Assembly (NCBI RefSeq): GCF_011752045.1 | Contig: NZ_JAAKXW010000001.1 | Span: 992,001-1,056,000 of the forward strand | Length of the DNA: 64,000 bases | Direction of reading: 5' to 3' | From: Microbacterium hydrocarbonoxydans | GTDB taxonomy: Bacteria; Actinomycetota; Actinomycetes; Actinomycetales; Microbacteriaceae | Part shown: positions 40,245 to 48,356 of the stretch, in pieces | How the letters are laid out: the number at the start of each line of letters is the position of its first letter | How positions within the stretch are numbered: position 1 is the stretch's first letter | The notes under the pieces: generated by a model | Seen by the model: the letters and a program-made list of their open reading frames with translations, nothing else | What the model was told of the DNA's origin: nothing | The model's database searches: none | Position numbers and translations under genes: made by a program

Positions 40245-41111
40245 ATGCCGCCCCTGACTCCGAAGACCCTCACCCGCCTCGACCCCGCCGTTCCGCTGCT
40301 GTGGCGCGACGGGCGGACGATCCAGTTCGGCGACGACGGCGACCTCCGCATCGACGTCGGCGAGCCCTGGGTGGAGCCGCTGCTGACGCGCATGGCGACC
40401 GGATTCCGGCGGGCGGGGTTCGACGTGGTCGCCCACGCCGTCGGCGCGCCGCGGGACGAGGCCCGGATGCTGCTGGCGCGTCTCCAGGACCGGCTGGTAG
40501 ACGACCCGGTCGCCCCGCGGGCGGCCTGGGTGGAGAGCATCGACATCGCGGACGCCCGCTGCGAGTACCGGATGCGGGAGGCGCTGGCAGACGAGGGGGT
40601 GCCCGGCGGAGACCGCGGCCGGCCCGATCATGTCGGGGTGATCCTCGTCGAGGGCGCCGCCGCCGCACTGCAGCTCGCCCGCTACCTGCGCGAGGACGTC
40701 CCGCACCTGCCGGTGGCGATCGAGCGGGGTCGCACCACCGTCGGCCCGCTCGTCCTCCCCGGCGCGTCGCCGTGCCTCAGCTGTCGCGACGGCCACGCGC
40801 GCGATCGCGACCCCGCCTGGCCGCGGATGCATGCCCAGCTCGTCGGGCGCGGCGCCGGCGTCATCAGCGCGGCGCGCATCGGTGAGGCGGCGACGCTCGC
40901 CGCGCGCCTGCTGCGTCAGCCGGATGCCGGAGGGGCGTCGGTCGAGGTCAGTGCGGACGGCGAGCGCGTGTGGCGCTCGGTGACGTTTCACGCAGAATGC
41001 CGGTGCCGCGACCTGTCGTCCCCATCTCCGCGAGGAAGCGCGACGGCGCCCGTTCCCCTCGACCGGCCGAGCGCGACCACGAGAGTGCGAGCGTTCGCGC
41101 GGCCCGCGTGA
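40245..41111 (+). CDS. TOMM cyclodehydratase/ThiF-like protein with four cysteines, 288 aa
   Basis: Related to the 'bacteriocin biosynthesis cyclodehydratase' (TOMM leader-binding, E1-like) domain. The N-terminal ~90 residues fit a RiPP-recognition-like winged segment (LDPAVPLLWRDGRTIQFGDD). The middle has a Rossmann-like core (HVGVILVEGAAAALQLARYL). A zinc site is visible as C177/C180 in SPCLSCRDGH and C252/C254 in HAECRCRD. No ATP-binding E1 motif or YcaO partner is seen, and I find no precursor peptide nearby. Rv3196 sits at the same place beside DUF2342, so this is a conserved orphan and not a local RiPP cluster. Its last 164 bases overlap the convergent helicase gene. Role unknown. Confidence 0.78.
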   Translation: MPPLTPKTLTRLDPAVPLLWRDGRTIQFGDDGDLRIDVGEPWVEPLLTRMATGFRRAGFDVVAHAVGAPRDEARMLLARLQDRLVDDPVAPRAAWVESIDIADARCEYRMREALADEGVPGGDRGRPDHVGVILVEGAAAALQLARYLREDVPHLPVAIERGRTTVGPLVLPGASPCLSCRDGHARDRDPAWPRMHAQLVGRGAGVISAARIGEAATLAARLLRQPDAGGASVEVSADGERVWRSVTFHAECRCRDLSSPSPRGSATAPVPLDRPSATTRVRAFARPA

Positions 41112-42669
41112 CGCCGACGTAGGCGAGACGCCGTTCCTCGTCGATCGCCTCGAAGTCCGACGCGTACGAGATCGGCAGCGCCCCTTCCGCCCAGCCCGCG
41201 AGATACACGTGCGGCCACTCGAGGCCCTTCGCGGCGTGAAGGGTGGACAGCGTCACGGTGCGCATGGTCGGCTCGTGCTGGTCCTTCGCCCGTGCCATCA
41301 GCGCGTCGCTGAAGGTGCGCAGCGTCTCGTGCGGTCCGGCCTCCTCCGCCAGCCGGAGGATCGCGCGACGGGCCTCCCAGCCGTCGCGCTGGGCGCCTCC
41401 GGCGGCGGGCGGCTCCTCGGTGAGACCGAGCTCGCGCAGCACCCGCTGGACGCCCGGGAGGAACCCCTGCTCTGTGGGCGCGACGGCGGCGGCGCGCAGA
41501 GCCAGGATCGCCTGACGCACCTCCGGCATCGCGAAGAACCGGGTGCCGCCGAGGACCGAGGTGGCGATGCCCTCCGCGGCGAGCGCCTGCTGCAGCACCG
41601 CCGACTGCGCGTGCGCCCGGTAGAGCACGGCGATGTCCGCGGGTGAGGCGCCGGCCTCGATGCGCGCCGAGACCGACGCGGCGATGCCCTCGGCCTCCTC
41701 GCGCTCGGTGTAGTAGGCGGTCACGGTGGGGGCATCCGCGGTGAAGGTCTCGCGCGCGGGCACCAGCTCGAGCGCCCCCGGCCTGCCGCGCATCAGGGCG
41801 TTCGCCGCGGCGAGGATCGGCGCCTGGGAGCGGTAGTTCGTCTCCAGCCGCACGACCGTGGCATCGGGGAAGCGTCGCTCGAACTCGAGCAGGAACCGCT
41901 GCTCGGCGCCGGCGAAGGAGTAGATCGTCTGGCTGGCGTCGCCGACCACGCAGATGTCCCGGCGGTCGCCGAGCCACAGCTCGAGGAGGCGGTTCTGCAG
42001 GGGCGACACGTCCTGGAACTCGTCCACGGTGAAGTGGCGATACTGCTCGTGGACCGAGGCGGCGACCCGGGGCTCCGCCTCGAGCATGCCGGCGCAGGCG
42101 AGCAGCACGTCTTCGAAGTCGAGCTGATGCCGCTCGTCCTTCAGCGCCTCGTAGGCGCGCTGGAGCTCCGCGAGCTGCGTCTGATCCACGCCCGTCACGG
42201 TGCGTCCGAGAGCGGCATGCTGGTCGATGGACAGCATCGAGACCTTGCGCCATTCGATCTCCGAGGCGATGTCGCGCAGCGTCGCCGTGCTCGGCCGCAG
42301 CCGCATGGCGTCGGCGGCCTGCCCCAGCATCCGCACCTTGTTGTCGATGATCGACGGGGCAGGCGCCCCGGCGAGGGTGGGCCAGAAGAAGTTCAGCTGC
42401 GCGAGCGCCGCGGCATGGAAGGTGCGCGCGGCGACCCCCTCGACGCCGAGGGCGCGAAGACGACCGCGCAGCTCCCCCGCCGCCTTCGCCGTGAAGGTCA
42501 CGGCCATCACGCGAGACGGCGAGTAGGCGCCGGTGTCGACGCCGTGGGCGATCCGATGCGTGATCACCCGGGTCTTGCCGGTGCCCGCGCCGGCCAGCAC
42601 GGCGACCGGACCGCGGAGCACGGTCGCCGCCTCCCGCTGCCGTTCGTCGAGCGCCTCCAGGGCGCTCAC
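40948..42669 (-). CDS. uvrD2: UvrD2-like superfamily 1A DNA helicase, 573 aa
   Basis: A 3'-5' ATP-dependent DNA helicase. Motif I is VLAGAGTGKTR near residue 30, with VMAVTFTAKAAGEL (Ia), HFTVDEFQDVS (II), VVGDASQTIYSFAGA (III), RLETNYRSQ (IV), TLSTLHAAKGLEWPHVYLAG (V) and RRLAYVGVTRA (VI). The order and the nudC neighbour match mycobacterial uvrD2 (Rv3198c). At 573 aa it stops soon after motif VI and lacks the HRDC domain and tetracysteine region of UvrD2 from mycobacteria. The start is GTG 42669, overlapping the nudC stop as GTGA. The 3' end runs antisense through the end of the cyclodehydratase-like gene. Confidence 0.9.
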   Translation of the reverse strand: MSALEALDERQREAATVLRGPVAVLAGAGTGKTRVITHRIAHGVDTGAYSPSRVMAVTFTAKAAGELRGRLRALGVEGVAARTFHAAALAQLNFFWPTLAGAPAPSIIDNKVRMLGQAADAMRLRPSTATLRDIASEIEWRKVSMLSIDQHAALGRTVTGVDQTQLAELQRAYEALKDERHQLDFEDVLLACAGMLEAEPRVAASVHEQYRHFTVDEFQDVSPLQNRLLELWLGDRRDICVVGDASQTIYSFAGAEQRFLLEFERRFPDATVVRLETNYRSQAPILAAANALMRGRPGALELVPARETFTADAPTVTAYYTEREEAEGIAASVSARIEAGASPADIAVLYRAHAQSAVLQQALAAEGIATSVLGGTRFFAMPEVRQAILALRAAAVAPTEQGFLPGVQRVLRELGLTEEPPAAGGAQRDGWEARRAILRLAEEAGPHETLRTFSDALMARAKDQHEPTMRTVTLSTLHAAKGLEWPHVYLAGWAEGALPISYASDFEAIDEERRLAYVGVTRAARTLALSWSRSAGRGERAPSRFLAEMGTTGRGTGILRETSPSATRARRPH

Positions 42670-43583
42670 ATCGTCTCGCTTCGCTCGATCGGCACGGCGT
42701 ATGCCTTCTGCTCCTCGTACCAGGCGGAGATCAGGGCGCGGGCGATGGACGCCGGTCCGGGCAGCCCCACCGGGCCGTCGCCGGCGAGCGCCGTGCCGAT
42801 CTCGGCGCGGGTGAACCAGCGCACGTCGAGGATCTCCTCGCCGTCGGCCTGCGCCTCGCGCTCGTCGAGGGCGACCGCTCGGAAGCCGATCATCAGGGAG
42901 CGCGGGAAGGGCCACGGCTGCGACGCCACGTAGCGCACGTCGACGAGCCGCACGCCGGCCTCCTCCTCGATCTCGCGGTGGACGGTCGACTCCAGCGACT
43001 CCCCTGCCTCGGTGAAGCCTGCGAAGCAGGAGTACATCCTGCCGCCCCAGTTGGCGTTCGCGCCGAGCAGCAGCCGCTCGCCGTCCGCGCTCTCGACGGC
43101 GACGATGACCGCCGGATCGGTGCGCGGGAAGTGCTCGCGGCCGCAGGACAGGCAGCGTCGCGACCAGCCGGCCTGCCGCAGCTCGGTGCCCCCGCCGCAT
43201 GCGGGGCAGAACGGCGCGTCGCGCAGCCAACCGCCCAGCGCGAGAGCCTCCACGACCAGTTCGGCATCCGCGGGTCCGAGGCGCGCGCCGATGTCGCGGA
43301 GTCCCAGCCAGGTCTCGTCCGGTGCGGCATCGATGCTGCCGGCCTCCGGCGCGAGAGCCGCGAGCAGCACGGCCGTGCCGTCCTCGTCTCGCCCGAGCAG
43401 CGCCCAGGTCGCCTCGGAGATCTCCGACGCCTCCACCCGCACCAGCAAGTCACCGGCCACCCGCACGCGCCCCTCGCGGACCGCGACGGCCCTCGTGGAC
43501 GACTCGGCGCGGAGCCGGTCGATGACGCCGGGCTCCTCGCGCAGTGCGGCGGCACGGTCGAACGACGTGCGCGGAATGGTCAT
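42666..43583 (-). CDS. nudC: NAD(+) diphosphatase / RNA de-NADding hydrolase NudC, 305 aa
   Basis: A Nudix hydrolase that cleaves NADH/NAD+ to NMN and AMP, and in characterised homologs removes NAD caps from RNA. A zinc ribbon is visible as FCPACGG and RRCLSCGREHFPR. It is followed by the family marker PAVIVAVES. The Nudix box is GFTEAGESLESTVHREIEEE-AG, with the metal-binding REIEEE glutamates. The SQPWPFP motif that defines NudC lies downstream at ASQPWPFPRSLMIGF. The N-terminal ~120 residues are the variable dimer domain. ATG 43583 has GAGAGGGAG upstream. Co-transcribed with the UvrD2-like gene. Confidence 0.94.
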   Translation of the reverse strand: MTIPRTSFDRAAALREEPGVIDRLRAESSTRAVAVREGRVRVAGDLLVRVEASEISEATWALLGRDEDGTAVLLAALAPEAGSIDAAPDETWLGLRDIGARLGPADAELVVEALALGGWLRDAPFCPACGGGTELRQAGWSRRCLSCGREHFPRTDPAVIVAVESADGERLLLGANANWGGRMYSCFAGFTEAGESLESTVHREIEEEAGVRLVDVRYVASQPWPFPRSLMIGFRAVALDEREAQADGEEILDVRWFTRAEIGTALAGDGPVGLPGPASIARALISAWYEEQKAYAVPIERSETM

Positions 43584-43635
43584 CGACTCCCTCTCTCACG
43601 GGCGTGGCGGAGGCGGGACCGCCCCTGAGCCGACC

Positions 43636-43641
43636 TACCCT
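43636..43641 (+). promoter_or_regulatory. Candidate -10 (TACCCT), leaderless phosphotransferase-like start
   Basis: TACCCT, then GGGGGT, then the ATG at 43648. The divergent nudC gene starts 64 bases away, so both promoters share this short region. Confidence 0.5.
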
Positions 43642-43647
43642 GGGGGT

Positions 43648-44937
43648 ATGGGACGCTCTCCTTTCACTCTAGCCGCGGCCGTGACGGCCGCACTGCCGGG
43701 GGCGGACGTGACGGGCGCCCGTGCGCTGACCGCCGGCGGAGACGCACGGTTCGACTCCGCCGTGGCCACCCTCGCCGACGGCAGGGAGCTCGCGATCCGC
43801 GTCGCCGACGATGACGAGACGGCGAGGGAGCTCGCGGCCGAGTCGATCGCGCTGCGCGCGCTGACCGCCGGCGCCCGCGCCATGCTCCCCTTCCGCGCCC
43901 CGGAGTACATCGGCGAGACCCGCCTCGGCGATGCCAGGGCCCTCGTCACCGAGTTGCTGCCCGGCTTCCAGATCGAGCCCGGACTCGTCCCGGCCGGCCC
44001 CGGCGCCGCAGAGTCGATGGGTGCCGCGATCGCCGCCGTGCACGCGCTCCCGACCTCGGTGGTCCGCAGCGCCGGGCTGCTCAGCCGCACCGCCCAGGAG
44101 AGCCGCGACGAGATCTCCCGCCTCGTCGACACCGCCGCGGCCACCGGGCGCGTGCCGGCGCGTCTCACCGTCCGCTGGCGCGAGGCCGCCGCCGACGACG
44201 ACCTGTGGCGCTTCGAGTCCACGGTCGTGCTGGGGGGCGTCCAGGCGACGTCGTTCCTCTTCGCCGACGATCCCGAGCGAGGACCCGAGGTCACCGGACT
44301 CGTCGGCTGGCATTCGCTCTCGGTCGGGGACCCCGCCGTGGATCTCTCCTGGCTGTCCACCGCCCCCGATGCGGCCGCAGACGTGCGCGCCGCCTATGCG
44401 CGCGCCGCCGACCGCGTCCCGGATGCCGCGCTCGAGGTGCGCGCCCGGCTCCTCGCCGAGCTGGAGTTCGCGCGCTGGCTGGTCCACGGCGACTCGCTGC
44501 GCCGTCCTGACATCGTCGACGACGCGGCCGGCCTGCTCGAGGCGCTCGCCGACGGGCTGCGCTCCGACGACCTCACCGTCATCGCCGCGCGCAGCGAGGG
44601 CGTGGACTCCGCGATGGACGCACTCGACCGGGTGCCGGCCGAGGCCGTCTCCGGAATCGACACCTCCATGCAGACCGACGCGTACAACCCGAGCCAGCTC
44701 TGGCGGGACGACGAGGCGGAGGCCGGGTCCTCGGACGACGACGCGTACCGGGCCGAGGTCGGCAGCCTCGAGACCGAGGACCTCACCGCACTCCGCGACG
44801 CGCACACGGAGACCGCCGACCATGGCGCCGTCTCGGCGCTGCCCGCGGACGAGCACCCCGAGGACGCCCCGGAGGACGAGGCTCAGCGGGCGGCGCGCGC
44901 CGCACTCCAGCGCTGGAAGAGCTCCTCCTCCGAGTAG
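43648..44937 (+). CDS. Aminoglycoside-phosphotransferase-like protein with degenerate active site, 429 aa
   Basis: The first ~330 residues follow the APH/choline-kinase fold: RVADDDETARELAAESIALR (a lysine-free nucleotide loop), EYIGETRLGDARALVTELLPG, then the C-lobe. The catalytic loop normally reads HGDxxxxN; here the equivalent segment is LWRFESTVVLGGVQATSFLF, without histidine, aspartate or asparagine. The metal-binding loop is GWHSLSVGDPAVDLSWL, with GW in place of DW. This suggests a pseudokinase or a substrate-binding protein. The last ~110 residues are acidic and low-complexity. The 3' end overlaps the adnB-like gene by 55 bases, antisense. Function unknown. Confidence 0.78.
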   Translation: MGRSPFTLAAAVTAALPGADVTGARALTAGGDARFDSAVATLADGRELAIRVADDDETARELAAESIALRALTAGARAMLPFRAPEYIGETRLGDARALVTELLPGFQIEPGLVPAGPGAAESMGAAIAAVHALPTSVVRSAGLLSRTAQESRDEISRLVDTAAATGRVPARLTVRWREAAADDDLWRFESTVVLGGVQATSFLFADDPERGPEVTGLVGWHSLSVGDPAVDLSWLSTAPDAAADVRAAYARAADRVPDAALEVRARLLAELEFARWLVHGDSLRRPDIVDDAAGLLEALADGLRSDDLTVIAARSEGVDSAMDALDRVPAEAVSGIDTSMQTDAYNPSQLWRDDEAEAGSSDDDAYRAEVGSLETEDLTALRDAHTETADHGAVSALPADEHPEDAPEDEAQRAARAALQRWKSSSSE

Positions 44938-47900
44938 ACCCGGTCACCGCGGATCACGAGGTCGTCCGCGACGTAGTACAGCGCCACGTCGATCTCCTCG
45001 AGCGGCACTCCGAAGCGCCGATGGTAGGCGAGACGGTAGAGGGCGAGCTGCAGCATCCGCTCCTCGCGCTCGGCCGCGGTGCGAGGGGCCCTGCCGGTCT
45101 TCCAGTCGACGATCTCGATGCGCCCGCCCCTGTCCTCCCGGCGGTACACCGCGTCGAGCTTGCAGATGACGATGTGCCCCTCATCGCCGGCCCCGCCGAG
45201 CGCGAAGTCGATCTCGATCTCGACCGCGATCGGCCTGCGCGCTCCCCACTCGCTGCGTTCGAAGATTTCCTGGAGCAGGGCCAGGTCCGCAGCGTCGACG
45301 GCAGACACGTCGGCGGCCGCCGCATCGTCCTCGTCGAGCTCCCACAGCGCCTCGTCCACGCGGGTCCCGACGCCGACGAGCTCGCTGCGCCGCTCCACCC
45401 AGGCGTGGAAGAGCGTCCCCAGGCGGGTCTGCCGGTACGGCCGCTCCGGCATCGGACGCACGATCGAGGAGATCGTCCCGCCGAAGTCCGTCACGTAGTC
45501 CTTGAACCGGGAGGCGGGCACGCGCGTGGGCGGAGCGGCGTCCGTTCCGCGCAGTCGCGCGGCGCGCTCGGCGAGCAGCCGGGACAGCTCCTCCGTCGGC
45601 TGCGGGTTCGTCGAGGCGGCCGCGCGCACCGCGTCCGCGGCGGCCTCGACGAGTCCCCGGCGGGCGCCCAGCGGGTCGAGCGGCCAGGTGAGCGTCGCCC
45701 CCGGCCCGTCGTACGGGTTCTCCTCGGGGTCGACGGGGTCGATGGGATCGGCGCCGAGCACCTCCATCGCCTCGAGGAGATAGGGACTCGGGTCCCGAGG
45801 CTTCTTCTGCCCCGCCCAGTGCGCGCCGCTCAGGAGCAGGTCGGTGCGGGCCCGGGTGACGGCCACGTAGGCGAGACGGCGCTCCTCCTGCTGCTGATAG
45901 TCCCGGTAGGCGGCCTTGAACACGGTGATGGCCCCAGGCGCGCTTGCACTCGCGCTGGTGAGCGAGGCGACTCCCGCCTTGAGCCTCTTCGCGGGATCGC
46001 TCTCGCCGGCGACCGCCTCGAGAGGATCCCAGGTGAAGCGCGGAAGGGCGGCGCGGTCGCCGCGGAGCTCGAACGGCACGACGCCGAACCCGAACCAGCC
46101 GGAGGTGTCGGTGGGGCGGCTCGGGAGCTCGTCGGCGACCAGGCGCACGACCGCCACCGCATCCCACTCCAGGCCCTTCGATCCGTGGATCGTCAGCAGC
46201 TGCACGACGCCGGGCTCGGGCGGCTCCGGGCGCGGCATCAGCTCGTCCGTGCTCTCCGCCTTGTCCAGCCAGGCCAGCAGGCTTCCGATCGTGCCGCGCT
46301 CGTCGGCGCTGAGGAAGGCGCGCACCTCGTCGGCGAACGCGCGCAGCTGGGTGGCGGCGATGCGCGCAGGTCCGCGGGTCTCGTTCGCGGCGAGCTCGAT
46401 GTCCAGGCGCAGCTCCAGCTCGATGAGACGGATCAGTTCCGGGATCGGCTGCGACGACGCCCGGCGCAGCCGCTCCAGCATCTCCCCCGCCGCGCGGATG
46501 CGACTCCGTCCCTCGGGGCTGATGGCCTCCAGCACCCGGTAGTCGTCGGGGACGCCCCGCACCACGTCCACGGCGTCGATGATGGAGACCGCCTCGTCGG
46601 CGCCCCGCGAGCCGCGCAGGCGCACGCGGACCTCCTCCGGCAGCGGCCCCATCCCGGGGTCCGATTCGGAGAGCCGGCGGCCGAGGTCGTAGAGGGCCGC
46701 CATGTCCGCGACGCCCACCCCGAACCGGGGCCCGGTGAGCAGGCGGATCAGGGCCGAGCCCGCGGTGGGGTCGTGCACGACGCGAAGCGTGGACACGACG
46801 TCCACGACCTCGGGCGTACTCAGCAGGCCGCCGAGACCGAGGATGCGGTGCGGGATGCCCCGGGCCGCGAGCGCGGCCGCGAACGTCTGCATGTGCTTCT
46901 TCGAGCGGAACAGGATCGCCCCCGTGTGCGGCCTCCCGGCCACCGCCGCATCGTGCTCCGCCGAACGCTCCGCGAACCAGCTCGCGACGGACTCGGCCTC
47001 CTCGTCGACCGTGTGCGCATAGCGCACCTCGGCGCGGCCGTCGCCGGCGCCGGGACGAGCCTCGAGCGGAGGCACGTCGAGACCCGGCCGCTGCAGCGGA
47101 CGCAGGACCTCGTTGGCGATGTCGAGGATGCGCCGGTCGTTGCGCCAGCTCGTCATCAGGCTGTACGTGCGCGCGTCACGGCCGCGCGAGAACGCCCCGG
47201 CGAACGCGTACAGGTTGTCCGCGCTCGCTCCGCGCCAGCCGTAGATGGACTGGTGCGGGTCGCCGACGGCCATCACCGCGGTGTCGCGGAACAGCTCGGC
47301 GAGGAAGCGCGTCTGGATCACCGAGGTGTCCTGGTACTCGTCGAGGAGGACGACCCTGTGCTGCTCGCGGAGCTCTGCGCGCACGTCGGGCGCGGTCTCG
47401 ACGATGTCGTACGCGCCGCTCACCTGATCCGCGAAGTCGAGCACGCCCCGGCGCTCCTTCTCGGCGATGTAGTCGCGCACCAGCCGTGCGAGGGTCGACA
47501 GGCTGAGCAGGTTGGCCGCCGCCTTGTCGATCGTGTCGTTGCTCCGGTACGGCTCGAAGGCCAGAGCCTGCGCACTCGCGAGACGCACGGCCTCATCGAG
47601 ATCGACGCGATGATCGAGCGCCTCGCCGGCCAGCCGCTGCACCGCGTCGACGACGTACGGCACCGAATAGTCGATCTCCTCCAGCTCCGGCAGGTCGGCT
47701 CTGAGCACGACCTCCCTGGCGAGCATCCAGGATGCCGCCTGACTGAGCATCGCGACATCCGACTCCCGCCCGATGCGCGCGGCGTGCTCGCGCACGATGC
47801 CGTCCGCGAACGCGTTGTACGTCGACACCCGGGGGCGGATCATCAGCTCCTCGGCAGGCCGCGGAGCGGCCGGGTCCCAGCCTGTGCCGTACCGTGCGGC

Positions 47901-48356
47901 GAGCTCGTCGAGCACGTGCCGGCGCACGAGTTCCCGCTGCCGCGACGAGGAGGTCTCGTCGACGCGCCGGAGGGCACCCGTCGCGACGATCTCGGGCAGG
48001 TGCGGGAGCAGACCGCGACGGCCGTACTCGTCGATGAGAGCGAGTCTGGCTCCGATGCGCTCCGCGAGCTCGCCCGCCGCCTTGCGGGTGAAGGTGAGAC
48101 CGAGGATCTCCTCGCGGCGCACGTGGCCGTTCGCGACGAGCCACACCACCCGGCCCGACATCGTCTCGGTCTTGCCGCTGCCGGCGCCGGCCACGACGAG
48201 CGCCGGCGAGGGCGGCGCCTCGATCACGCGCTGCTGGGCGGGGGTCGGCATCGGCTGCCCGAGCGCCGCCGCGACATCGGTGGCCGAGATGCCGAGCGTC
48301 CCCGGCCAGCGATCGCCTGCGGCGACGTCCTCGAGGGTCGCTGCGGCCAGGCTCAC
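44883..48356 (-). CDS. adnB: AdnB-like ATP-dependent helicase-nuclease subunit, 1157 aa
   Basis: The lead motor of the heterodimeric AdnAB machine that resects DNA double-strand breaks in actinobacteria. The UvrD-type motor contains LVVAGAGSGKTETMSGRVV (Walker A), VVLLDEYQDTSVIQTRF (Walker B), GDPHQSIYGWRGA (III), MTSWRND (IV), LLTIHGSKGLEWDAVAVV (V) and RRLAYVAVTRARTDL (VI). The C-terminal PD-(D/E)XK nuclease has IVICKLDAVYR and IEIVDWKTGRA, with the metal-binding aspartate and catalytic lysine. Length fits AdnB (~1100 aa). The start is GTG 48356, overlapping the adnA stop as GTGA. The two subunits are therefore translationally coupled. RecBCD genes are not in the window. Confidence 0.92.
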   Translation of the reverse strand: MSLAAATLEDVAAGDRWPGTLGISATDVAAALGQPMPTPAQQRVIEAPPSPALVVAGAGSGKTETMSGRVVWLVANGHVRREEILGLTFTRKAAGELAERIGARLALIDEYGRRGLLPHLPEIVATGALRRVDETSSSRQRELVRRHVLDELAARYGTGWDPAAPRPAEELMIRPRVSTYNAFADGIVREHAARIGRESDVAMLSQAASWMLAREVVLRADLPELEEIDYSVPYVVDAVQRLAGEALDHRVDLDEAVRLASAQALAFEPYRSNDTIDKAAANLLSLSTLARLVRDYIAEKERRGVLDFADQVSGAYDIVETAPDVRAELREQHRVVLLDEYQDTSVIQTRFLAELFRDTAVMAVGDPHQSIYGWRGASADNLYAFAGAFSRGRDARTYSLMTSWRNDRRILDIANEVLRPLQRPGLDVPPLEARPGAGDGRAEVRYAHTVDEEAESVASWFAERSAEHDAAVAGRPHTGAILFRSKKHMQTFAAALAARGIPHRILGLGGLLSTPEVVDVVSTLRVVHDPTAGSALIRLLTGPRFGVGVADMAALYDLGRRLSESDPGMGPLPEEVRVRLRGSRGADEAVSIIDAVDVVRGVPDDYRVLEAISPEGRSRIRAAGEMLERLRRASSQPIPELIRLIELELRLDIELAANETRGPARIAATQLRAFADEVRAFLSADERGTIGSLLAWLDKAESTDELMPRPEPPEPGVVQLLTIHGSKGLEWDAVAVVRLVADELPSRPTDTSGWFGFGVVPFELRGDRAALPRFTWDPLEAVAGESDPAKRLKAGVASLTSASASAPGAITVFKAAYRDYQQQEERRLAYVAVTRARTDLLLSGAHWAGQKKPRDPSPYLLEAMEVLGADPIDPVDPEENPYDGPGATLTWPLDPLGARRGLVEAAADAVRAAASTNPQPTEELSRLLAERAARLRGTDAAPPTRVPASRFKDYVTDFGGTISSIVRPMPERPYRQTRLGTLFHAWVERRSELVGVGTRVDEALWELDEDDAAAADVSAVDAADLALLQEIFERSEWGARRPIAVEIEIDFALGGAGDEGHIVICKLDAVYRREDRGGRIEIVDWKTGRAPRTAAEREERMLQLALYRLAYHRRFGVPLEEIDVALYYVADDLVIRGDRVYSEEELFQRWSAARAAR

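Noticed and set aside
40245..41111. A RiPP (thiazole/oxazole) biosynthetic cluster
   Set aside because: Only one cyclodehydratase-like protein is present; there is no YcaO, dehydrogenase, transporter or short precursor frame with a Cys/Ser/Thr-rich core. The locus matches a conserved housekeeping order.
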